Shown piece by piece: positions 51,980-59,925 of a stretch of 64,000 nucleotides of DNA. The notes beneath the pieces are model-generated. The model was not told the DNA's origin. It saw only the letters and a program-made list of their open reading frames with translations, and did not search any database. The translations under genes and the position numbers were made by a program. Numbering within the stretch: the first letter of the stretch is position 1; every line of letters starts with the position of its first letter. The DNA is from Spirosoma sordidisoli (GTDB lineage Bacteria; Bacteroidota; Bacteroidia; Cytophagales; Spirosomataceae), in contig NZ_SBLB01000004.1 in NCBI RefSeq assembly GCF_004138325.1, positions 62,001 to 126,000 of the forward strand, read 5' to 3'.

Positions 51980-54900
51980 TTGCTTTATCCATTTTTTCGG
52001 CTGCAGACGACCATCGCGTTTCTGCTCTGCTTCGTCATTGCCCGAGCCCAGTCTCCTTCAGCTATTGACCCGCGCGATACCCTGGCCCGAATGGCCGAAG
52101 AGGAGCGCTTACGAACACTCGATCCGGCGTTGGGTCGCGTGCCCTTCGAACGACTCGACGAGGCCCGGCGTCTGCTTAACAGACAGCAGTTATCGGGCGG
52201 AATAAGTACCCAGGCGGCTATTCCGGGCATAACCTGGCAGGAGCGTGGCCCCAGCAACGCGGGTGGCCGTACCCGGGCATTGCTGTTCGACCCCAACGAC
52301 CTGGCTCGTAAAAAGGTGTGGGCCGCCAGCCCGGCGGGTGGCCTGTGGTACACCAACGATATCACCGACAGCAACGCGGGCTGGATACCCGTTAGCGACA
52401 ACTGGGAGAATACCGTGGTAACCGCTCTGGCAGCCGATCCGTCGAATCCGCAGATTATGTATGCCGGCACAGGCGATGGTTATAGCGGTATTAACGGGGG
52501 CGGTATCTGGAAAACCACCAACGGAGGTACCACCTGGACCCGCCTGAGCAGCACCATTCCGGGCGGTGATTACCCCTCCATCAGTCGATCCTTTACCTTT
52601 ATTCAACGCCTGGTGGTTAGTGCCAGCGGCCAGGTTTTTGCAGCTACCAATTACGGCCTCGTTCGATCCACCGACGGAGGGGCAAGCTGGGCGTTTGTGC
52701 TGGCACCTAATCAGGGTATTGGGGCAGGCAGCAATACCGGGAATTATTACAACGATCTGGTAACAGACCTTGAGCTGGCATCGGACGGTATTCTGTACGC
52801 AGCGTTTAACCCCAGCCGCGTATTTCGATCGACCACTACTGCCGGTACAGGCTGGATCGAAATTACCCCACCTAATACCAGTGGTGAACGCACCGAACTG
52901 GCGCTGGCCCCTACAACCAGCGGTAATAGCCAGGTGGTGTATGCCGTATCCCGCGCGTATAATAGCCTGAACTACTACCAGGATGTAAAGTGGTTTAAGA
53001 AAAGCAGTAACGGGGGTGCCAGTTGGACCGACCTCGTTATCCCGACGTTAAGCGGGGGCAATCATTTCACCAATGGAGACGGCTGGAGGCAGCTAAGCCT
53101 GACTATTCATCCTACTGATCCTAATACAATTTATGCGGGTGGCTACGACTGGTTCCGTTCTGTTGACGGCGGCACTACTTGGAGCAGCCGGTTGACAAAT
53201 CAATACACGGGTCAACAGGGACTTTGGTTTCAACCGGGTGGTATTGGAGCCGTTTTTGCCGACGATAAAGGCATACGCTGGTCATCCAACTGGGGCGATA
53301 ACGCCCTAACAAACCCTACGTTTCTGGATCGAAACAGCGGCTATCGGGCGGGTGAAGTCAGTTCGGTGTCCATGCGAGCGGCTCCGGGTGGCTCATTTTT
53401 GTTAGGTGGCACCACCGGGTCCGGCTATTTTCAGGTAACGGCGCCGGGGCTTGCTACCGGGAGTTATTTTTGGTCTATTCAGTATCCGGGGGCAGCTTTT
53501 ATTGATGATAATGAGCCTTCTGTTTATGTAATTCAGGCGTATTCAAATTTCTATCTATATAATAGTTCAGACGGATCGTTAACGCTTCTTACCTCGCTAA
53601 GTAATTATTCTACATTGAACCCATCGGATTATGATAGCCAGGCAAATATCTTGTACACGGCTACCTATGCCAATAGCCTGAGCAGCATTCGGCGAGTAAC
53701 AGGGGTAGGCACGACACCTGTCGGCACCACTTTTTCGCTGCCAGGTCTTACCAATTACGTATCAGCCCTGAAGCTGGGACGTAATCGCGATGCGTTGTTT
53801 GTGAGCAATTACTATGGAAAACTGGTGAAGGTAACCAACCTCGACCAGGCGACGCCTACCGTTGTAGCCATCGATAATGGGGCCTTACCGCCCAACGCCG
53901 TCATTTCCTGCATCGATGTGGGGGCCGATGACAATGAACTGCTCGTTACGCTATCGAGCTACGGGGTGCAGTCGGTCTGGTACACCCAGGACGGGGGCGC
54001 CACCTGGACGGGTAAAGACCAAACTAATTTTGGGTTGCCCGATGTACCGGTGCGTACAGCTTTGTTTAACCCCCAGAATCGGAAACAGGTGCTGCTGGGC
54101 ACCGATGCCGGCATCTGGTCTACGTCGGATATTACGCTGACCAACCCCGGCTGGACGTACTCGGGCAGCGGAATGGGGCCGTTTCGCATCAATCAGATAC
54201 GATACCGGGCGTCGGACGGGCGTGTGCTGGCGGCTACCCAGGGGCGGGGTGTCTGGCAAACCGATGCGCTGGCCATTCCCTACACGCCGTCAACTATTAC
54301 GTTGACCGGTGTATCGAACACGACGCTCTGCGCGGGTAACGTGGTCAATGTTTCCTACACGACAACCGGCCCGGCTTTGCCAACGGGAGCGACCGTTGAG
54401 GTCTGGGTATCGGACGCAAGCGGTAGCTTTGCCAACCAGCGCAAAATTGGAAGCGGCACCAGCAGCCCTGTTTCGGTAACGCTGCCAACGGGTTATAATG
54501 CCCTTCCCTTCGGTACTGGCTACCGCCTGCAACTGATGGCACCGGTAGCCGAAGTAACGAGTAATCCCAGCACTTCGCTGGCTATTGGGGACCTGGCCGG
54601 AGCCGTCGCCACAGACAGGCGGGGTACTTTACGTAGTTATTCTATCAGTGGAGAGGTTTGCACCGGCAGCCGTGCGACTCTTTCTCTGTTTCCTCGTAAT
54701 GGCAACTATAGCCCGACAGGCGCCGAGCGCTATCAGTGGCTGCTGAACGGAAGTGCGATTACCGGAGCCACCTCGCAGACTGTATCGGCACAGCAGGCCG
54801 GTAGCTACTCGGCCACAATCTGGCAGGCTGGTTGTACCGTACAGAGCGGTAGTTACCAGCTTTCTACGTCGACCAATCCTTCCGTAAATATAGAGTCGCT

Positions 54901-57208
54901 GGTTGGCGAAGAGCCTCAATGTGCCAGCCAACCACAATCACTTAGTTCTGCTTATGTAGGCGAAACTGCTGCCTACCAGTGGACCCGTAACGGAATCGAT
55001 GTTGCCGGGGCTACAGCCAGCGCGCTGACTGTGTCGGAAACCGGACAGTATAGCTTCCGGATGACGGATGGAGTCTGCTCCGCAACAGCTTCTCCTCAGA
55101 ATCTGAATTTTGGTCAGTCGCTATATGCCCGGTTGGTCAGTTATGTGCCTGGCGACTCGGTCCTCTGCTCCAGTGGCTACAGTATTTACCTGATTATCGA
55201 TCAACTGGCCGATTACCAGTTAGAAAAAGGCGGTTACAGTGTTCAATGGTATCGGGATAATGTGGCACTGAATGGAGCTACCCAGGCTTATTACTTTGCT
55301 AGTCAGCCGGGCACGTACTGGATTCAACTCACTCAGGGAAGCTGTACAACCCGCAGTAATGCCTTTGTAGTTCGGCAGGGTACACTGGCCAAGCCAACTA
55401 TATGGAATTCTTCGAACGAAACACTCTGCCCTGGTGAGTCACGTTATATGTACATATCTATGTACTATGGCGGTGGGAGTTACCAGTGGCAAAAAGATGG
55501 CGTTGATATTCCGGGCGCTACCAGTTCGGGCTATACGGCGCAGACATCAGGAACGTACACCATTCGGGTGACGCGCGGCTCGTGTCAGGTTACCTCAGAC
55601 CCGGTTTCCCTTACATTCACAAATGCAATCCGGCCAACTGCTTACAGTTATAGGGAGAACTCGAAGGCATGTTCTAATTTGACTGTCTACACTGATTTTC
55701 GATCTTCTTTGTCAGGTACTACCTATCAGTGGTTTAAAGATGGCGTCACTATGCCAGGAGAGACAAATTCAAGTGTGCAGGCAAATCAGTCAGGCATCTA
55801 CTCCGTGCGCGTGACCAATGGTGTCTGTACCGGACTCTCGAAAGGCCTGTTTGTTCAGATTGGTGGTGCAGCAAAGCCTACTATAAATATGCAGCCAGCC
55901 TCCGGGCAAGTGTGTGCAGGCAATGCTGTCTCAATGGTAACTAACCTAGGCTCTTTCGCCCCACAATGGAAACGAAATGGAGTCGTTGTGGCCACTGGTT
56001 ACCAGTACTTTGCCACTCAGTCGGGCCTCTACAGTGTTGTATTACCTGATGGCGACTGTTCTGCCGAATCAGACCCAGTCGAGGTCAGGATTGGGGAGCC
56101 AACGGCGGCTACGCTGACTGGGGGGGCGCTCATCAGCAGCGGGCAAACGACCCAACTGCCCATTACCTTCAGCGGTCCGGCGCCCTGGTCGGTTACGCTC
56201 ACCAACGGCCAGTCGGCGTCGGCGGTGTACCAGAATCCGTATCTGATGCCCGTATCGCCTACCAGTACAACCACGTACAGTTTGTCGGCGCTGACCAACG
56301 CCTGTAGTACCGGCGCGGTAGCGGGCGCAGCTACGGTTACCGTTGGTACGGGTAGCGCCGATGTGGCATTACAGATGCAGGTCAGCAACCGGGTTCCTAA
56401 GGTCGATGAGATTGTCAGCTATACACTTATTCTGACCAACGCTGGCCCCCAGGAGTCGGCAGGGGTACAAGTCAGGAGTGTGCTGCCAGCCGGGCTGGTG
56501 TTTGTCGATTCTCCCTCGCCGGGTATCAGTGCCGCAAACGGGGTTGTAACGGCGGAGGTAGGTACAGTGCCAGTTGGCGGTAACCGAAGCTTTCTCTTTC
56601 GGACCAGAGCCACCCTGCCGGGCGTCTTTGCTACATCGGCCCAGATAACGGCTACGCAAACACCCGACCCCGACAGCCAGCCCAACTCCGGTACTGGCGA
56701 CGGACAAGACGATGCCGTCACGACAGACCTGCGGACGGTCGGTGCGAGTGGCCCTCTGGTCGTATCGGCGAACCCGAACCAGCAGCCTCTGCCGCGGGTT
56801 GCTACCAGTCAGCCAGCAACGGACCCAACCAAAGCCGATCTGAGCCTTTCATCGCAGATCAGTACGCTAACTCCTCAGCCCGGCGAGGTGGTCAGTCTGT
56901 CGCTGACGGTCAGTAACCGGGGTGGCGCATCGGCGAACTCGATTGTCGTTCAAACCCAACTGCCAGCAGGCTGGGTCGTAACCGGTAGTAGCGGCTGGAC
57001 TGCGAACGGCCAACTGCTTCGGGGATACGTCAACAAGCTGGCCGCCGGCCAGTCGGCCACATTGCTACTGGCCGTTCGGGTGAACAGTTCGGCTACGCTG
57101 CAGACTCAAATTCAGGAAGTTACAGAGACTGACCCTGACAGCACACCCGGCAACGGCTATACCAACGGCGAGGATGACACAAGCAGTCTGACGCTTCGGG
57201 TTCGCTGA
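51980..57208 (+). CDS. Giant secreted beta-propeller / Ig-like repeat / DUF11 protein
   Basis: 1742 residues from a TTG start; the signal peptide (LLYPFFRLQTTIAFLLCFVIARAQ) supports it, as the first in-frame ATG lies after the signal peptide. Residues about 75-790 form a BNR/sortilin-like propeller (VWAASPAGGLWYTND, GGIWKTTNGGTTWTRL, YGLVRSTDGGASWAF). About 880-1390 hold six Ig-like repeats of YQWxxNGxxIxGATxxxxxxxxxGxY type with paired cysteines. A PPW-Ig linker, a DUF11 module with DPDSQPNSGTGDGQDD, and the shared tail follow. Parts of the propeller and of the Ig array are visibly richer in A/T than the rest. Probably an adhesin or polysaccharide-binding surface protein. Confidence 0.85.
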   Translation: MLYPFFRLQTTIAFLLCFVIARAQSPSAIDPRDTLARMAEEERLRTLDPALGRVPFERLDEARRLLNRQQLSGGISTQAAIPGITWQERGPSNAGGRTRALLFDPNDLARKKVWAASPAGGLWYTNDITDSNAGWIPVSDNWENTVVTALAADPSNPQIMYAGTGDGYSGINGGGIWKTTNGGTTWTRLSSTIPGGDYPSISRSFTFIQRLVVSASGQVFAATNYGLVRSTDGGASWAFVLAPNQGIGAGSNTGNYYNDLVTDLELASDGILYAAFNPSRVFRSTTTAGTGWIEITPPNTSGERTELALAPTTSGNSQVVYAVSRAYNSLNYYQDVKWFKKSSNGGASWTDLVIPTLSGGNHFTNGDGWRQLSLTIHPTDPNTIYAGGYDWFRSVDGGTTWSSRLTNQYTGQQGLWFQPGGIGAVFADDKGIRWSSNWGDNALTNPTFLDRNSGYRAGEVSSVSMRAAPGGSFLLGGTTGSGYFQVTAPGLATGSYFWSIQYPGAAFIDDNEPSVYVIQAYSNFYLYNSSDGSLTLLTSLSNYSTLNPSDYDSQANILYTATYANSLSSIRRVTGVGTTPVGTTFSLPGLTNYVSALKLGRNRDALFVSNYYGKLVKVTNLDQATPTVVAIDNGALPPNAVISCIDVGADDNELLVTLSSYGVQSVWYTQDGGATWTGKDQTNFGLPDVPVRTALFNPQNRKQVLLGTDAGIWSTSDITLTNPGWTYSGSGMGPFRINQIRYRASDGRVLAATQGRGVWQTDALAIPYTPSTITLTGVSNTTLCAGNVVNVSYTTTGPALPTGATVEVWVSDASGSFANQRKIGSGTSSPVSVTLPTGYNALPFGTGYRLQLMAPVAEVTSNPSTSLAIGDLAGAVATDRRGTLRSYSISGEVCTGSRATLSLFPRNGNYSPTGAERYQWLLNGSAITGATSQTVSAQQAGSYSATIWQAGCTVQSGSYQLSTSTNPSVNIESLVGEEPQCASQPQSLSSAYVGETAAYQWTRNGIDVAGATASALTVSETGQYSFRMTDGVCSATASPQNLNFGQSLYARLVSYVPGDSVLCSSGYSIYLIIDQLADYQLEKGGYSVQWYRDNVALNGATQAYYFASQPGTYWIQLTQGSCTTRSNAFVVRQGTLAKPTIWNSSNETLCPGESRYMYISMYYGGGSYQWQKDGVDIPGATSSGYTAQTSGTYTIRVTRGSCQVTSDPVSLTFTNAIRPTAYSYRENSKACSNLTVYTDFRSSLSGTTYQWFKDGVTMPGETNSSVQANQSGIYSVRVTNGVCTGLSKGLFVQIGGAAKPTINMQPASGQVCAGNAVSMVTNLGSFAPQWKRNGVVVATGYQYFATQSGLYSVVLPDGDCSAESDPVEVRIGEPTAATLTGGALISSGQTTQLPITFSGPAPWSVTLTNGQSASAVYQNPYLMPVSPTSTTTYSLSALTNACSTGAVAGAATVTVGTGSADVALQMQVSNRVPKVDEIVSYTLILTNAGPQESAGVQVRSVLPAGLVFVDSPSPGISAANGVVTAEVGTVPVGGNRSFLFRTRATLPGVFATSAQITATQTPDPDSQPNSGTGDGQDDAVTTDLRTVGASGPLVVSANPNQQPLPRVATSQPATDPTKADLSLSSQISTLTPQPGEVVSLSLTVSNRGGASANSIVVQTQLPAGWVVTGSSGWTANGQLLRGYVNKLAAGQSATLLLAVRVNSSATLQTQIQEVTETDPDSTPGNGYTNGEDDTSSLTLRVR

Positions 57209-57271
57209 CAAAACAAGAGCTGGCCGGTTGAGCCTGGCGTATAAATCGTCAGGATCAACCGGCCAGTTCTA

Positions 57272-58138
57272 TCAGCCTTTCCGGACAATTTCTTCCAGGA
57301 AGGTGCGGAATTTATCGGCAAACTCGGGGCGCTTCAGCGCAAACTCGACGGTGGTTTTGAGGAAGTCGAGCTTATTGCCAATGTCGTGGCGTTTCCCTTC
57401 GATATGGTGCGCGTACAGGTTCTCCCGCTTGAGCAGCAATAGCATAGCATCGGTCAGCTGAATTTCGTTGTTCTTACCAGCCGGTGTCTGTTCGAGCATG
57501 GTAAAAATATCGGGCGTCAGAATGTAGCGACCCGCAATGGCCAGGTTGGAAGGAGCCTCGTTCAGCGCCGGTTTCTCGACCAGCGTATCGATGGCCAGAA
57601 TCCGGTCGCTCAGCGAACGGCCACCCACAATACCGTAACGGTTTACTTTGTCGTGGGGAACCTCCTCAACGGCAATGACCGATCCGCCGTATTGGGCGTA
57701 GGTATCGATCAGCTGCTGCGTAACCGGAATGACCGAATCCATGATGGTGTCACCCAGCAGCACCGCAAACGGCTCATTGCCTACGTGATGCCGCGCGTAC
57801 CGGATGGCGTCGCCGAGTCCGTTCAGTTCGCGCTGGCGAACATAGTGCAGGTTGGCCATGTCGGACAGTCGGCGCATCTCATCGAGCAGCAGCTGGTCTT
57901 CTTTTTCTTCGAGCCGGGTTTCCAGTTCGAAGTTGCGATCGAAATGGTCTTCGATGGCGCGTTTTCCCTTTCCGGTAATGATGAGAATGTCTTCGATTCC
58001 TGAATCGACAGCCTCCTGCACCACATACTGAATCGTAGGCCGGTCAATGATCGGCAGCATCTCTTTGGGTTGCGCCTTGGTGGCAGGCAGAAACCGGGTT
58101 CCCAGCCCGGCAGCGGGTATAACAGCTTTTTTGATCAT
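57272..58138 (-). CDS. galU: UTP-glucose-1-phosphate uridylyltransferase
   Basis: 288 residues, the bacterial GalU length. Motifs: IPAAGLGTRFLPATKAQPKEMLPIIDRPTIQYVVQEAVDSG in pieces (nucleotide loop and catalytic lysines), RQRELNGLGDAIRYARHHVG, FAVLLGDTI (metal Asp), VEKPALNEAPSN. Makes UDP-glucose from UTP and glucose-1-phosphate. It is 36 nt downstream of a glucuronokinase-like gene on the same strand, so it might also act on glucuronate-1-phosphate, as UDP-sugar pyrophosphorylases do; not shown. Confidence 0.93.
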   Translation of the reverse strand: MIKKAVIPAAGLGTRFLPATKAQPKEMLPIIDRPTIQYVVQEAVDSGIEDILIITGKGKRAIEDHFDRNFELETRLEEKEDQLLLDEMRRLSDMANLHYVRQRELNGLGDAIRYARHHVGNEPFAVLLGDTIMDSVIPVTQQLIDTYAQYGGSVIAVEEVPHDKVNRYGIVGGRSLSDRILAIDTLVEKPALNEAPSNLAIAGRYILTPDIFTMLEQTPAGKNNEIQLTDAMLLLLKRENLYAHHIEGKRHDIGNKLDFLKTTVEFALKRPEFADKFRTFLEEIVRKG

Positions 58139-58174
58139 GATTTCTCTGGTAGAGACCGGTAATCGGTGGCGTCG

Positions 58175-59170
58175 CTATACGACGTATGGTTTTATGACGC
58201 GGGCATTAATGGCTTTCAGGGCAACGAAGAGTCGGTTCAGCATGGCATCGTCGCGGTATATGCCAATGATCGACCCGCCCGAACCGGTAAATGACGCCGA
58301 CGCCCCGCAGGCCCGCGCGGTGTTGATCAGCGCCCGGTTCCGATCACTGATGGAATAGATCTGGCTCCGCAAATCGAAGTTGCGGTTAACGAGTTCGTGG
58401 AGAGCCTCGGTATCGCGCCGAAGCAGGGCGTCGTGGCCTTCGCGGGCTACGTCGGCAATGGCGCTCATGGTGTCGATCACCAGCGGTTCGCCAGCCAGCC
58501 AGCGGGCCCGTACGTCGTTGTGGATACGACCAGACTGTTTACCCAGGTCGGTATTGTAGGCAATGTAGAGTTTGGGGAGCAGATGCGGGTCGAGCGGGTC
58601 GTACTGTCCGTAGCCATACTGTTCCATAATCGGCCGGTCGAAGTTCATGTACACGCAGCCTTCGTAGCACTGAATAACCCGATCCTGAAGGCCAGCCGCA
58701 ATACCAAGCTCTTCGGTTTCGGTAGCCATGACCAGATTGGGCAACACCGGCTGCGGAATCTCGACGTTGTAGAACTGCATGAGCGCCCGGAAGGTAGCCA
58801 CGATGATGGCGCTCGACCCCGACAGACCCACCTGACGCGGAATGGAGGTGCTGTACCGAATCGAAAAGTTGTGGTTCGGTAGCCGAATGCCTTCGTTCTC
58901 GCAGTACTCGGCAAATTTTTTGATGGCCGCCTTCAGCAGCGGAACACCACCATGGTACCCCAGCGTGCCCACCGCATCGCGCAGGTGATGCAGGCTCCGA
59001 AATACGTTAGTATCCTGCAGCTGCGGCTCGATGGTCAGCTCCGGCGACGGATACAGGGTAACAGATGCGCCGAAGTTGCGGACGCTGATGGCAATGGTTT
59101 TGCCAAAAAAGCCGTCAGACGGGTTGCCAAGCAGCCCCGCCCGGGCATAAGCACGGGTTTCAATAAGCAA
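58175..59170 (-). CDS. GHMP kinase, glucuronokinase-like
   Basis: 331 residues starting at TTG 59170 (LLIETRAYARAGLLGNPSD follows an in-frame stop, and no ATG is available before the conserved part). GHMP motifs: ARAGLLGNPSD (motif 1), IPRQVGLSGSSAI (phosphate loop) and ASFTGSGGSI (motif 3). Several stretches, including AYARAGLLGNPSD, GYHGGVPLL, IPRQVGLSGSSAI and AAGLQDRV, agree closely with plant glucuronokinase as I remember it, and less with mevalonate or galactokinases. The reaction would be glucuronate plus ATP to glucuronate-1-phosphate. Together with galU it could form a salvage route. Confidence 0.82.
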   Translation of the reverse strand: MLIETRAYARAGLLGNPSDGFFGKTIAISVRNFGASVTLYPSPELTIEPQLQDTNVFRSLHHLRDAVGTLGYHGGVPLLKAAIKKFAEYCENEGIRLPNHNFSIRYSTSIPRQVGLSGSSAIIVATFRALMQFYNVEIPQPVLPNLVMATETEELGIAAGLQDRVIQCYEGCVYMNFDRPIMEQYGYGQYDPLDPHLLPKLYIAYNTDLGKQSGRIHNDVRARWLAGEPLVIDTMSAIADVAREGHDALLRRDTEALHELVNRNFDLRSQIYSISDRNRALINTARACGASASFTGSGGSIIGIYRDDAMLNRLFVALKAINARVIKPYVV

Positions 59171-59275
59171 GGTTGTAACGCGATAGGAGTACTAGCCCAA
59201 CGAATGATGTGGGGCAAGTTTACGAAAGAATCGCACACACCCTGCAGAAATCCAGCTGAGTGGTACAGACAAAAA

Positions 59276-59306
59276 AAGCGACCGCGTTTCTCCGACGCGG
59301 TCGCTT
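59276..59306 (-). terminator. Terminator of the acidic-protein gene
   Basis: A 12-bp stem AAGCGACCGCGT / ACGCGGTCGCTT (59276-59287 and 59295-59306) followed by a T-run on the minus strand. Confidence 0.85.
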
Positions 59307-59331
59307 GCCATAAAGTATGGTATAGAACGAA

Positions 59332-59808
59332 TTACTGGGCCGATTCTTTGTCTTTGCCGTCGTATCCTTTGTTGTGCGGATCGTAGCCTTTACTCGGGTC
59401 ATCGCCTTCTTCGAGGTAGGTGGCGTCGCCCCGGTGAAAGAGCGCATCGTCAGACGGGTTTTCGGCCACCTGATCCAGTTTACGACCGGCTTCGTCGCTC
59501 ATCATTTTTCCTTTCGGCAGGTCGGTATCGTTTACCGAATCAGCCTCGACGTCCCAGGCCTGGGTAGAGCCGTATGACTCGCCTTTGGGCTCTTCAGCCT
59601 TGCCAACATTGACATTGGCTTCGCGGGACTCCCGTGTTTCTTCCCGGTTTTCGTCTTCCATGTCTATACCCGAGGTAGAAGCGGAAAACGTATTTGTACC
59701 GACGCCCTCCGACTCGCGACCGAAATCAGAATCGCCGTGCTGGTTGGGGTCATTCGAATAAAACTCAGGGTCAACTTTATCGGGATCGAATGGTGATGTA
59801 GTAGCCAT
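59332..59808 (-). CDS. Hydrophilic acidic protein, probably disordered
   Basis: 158 residues, very rich in D, E, S, G and N, with no cysteine and no hydrophobic core or signal. It starts MATTSPFDPDKVDPEFYSNDPNQHG and ends GYDPHNKGYDGKDKESAQ. It resembles small stress-related hydrophilins of Bacteroidota in composition only; I recognise no family. It has its own terminator. The ATG at 59808 is the first in the frame. Confidence 0.7.
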   Translation of the reverse strand: MATTSPFDPDKVDPEFYSNDPNQHGDSDFGRESEGVGTNTFSASTSGIDMEDENREETRESREANVNVGKAEEPKGESYGSTQAWDVEADSVNDTDLPKGKMMSDEAGRKLDQVAENPSDDALFHRGDATYLEEGDDPSKGYDPHNKGYDGKDKESAQ

Positions 59809-59869
59809 AACGTTGTGTGTTTTTACCAGCTATAACTCGCAAACAGGACGGGTTGTTTGCATCTAAACC

Positions 59870-59900
59870 AAGCAGGCACCCCGGTAAAGGGTGCCTGCTT
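59870..59900 (-). terminator. Terminator after susD
   Basis: A 12-bp stem AAGCAGGCACCC / GGGTGCCTGCTT (59870-59881 and 59889-59900) 25 nt past the susD stop; works on either strand. Confidence 0.75.
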
Positions 59901-59925
59901 TTGTGCCGTATGTGCCGACAGTTGG

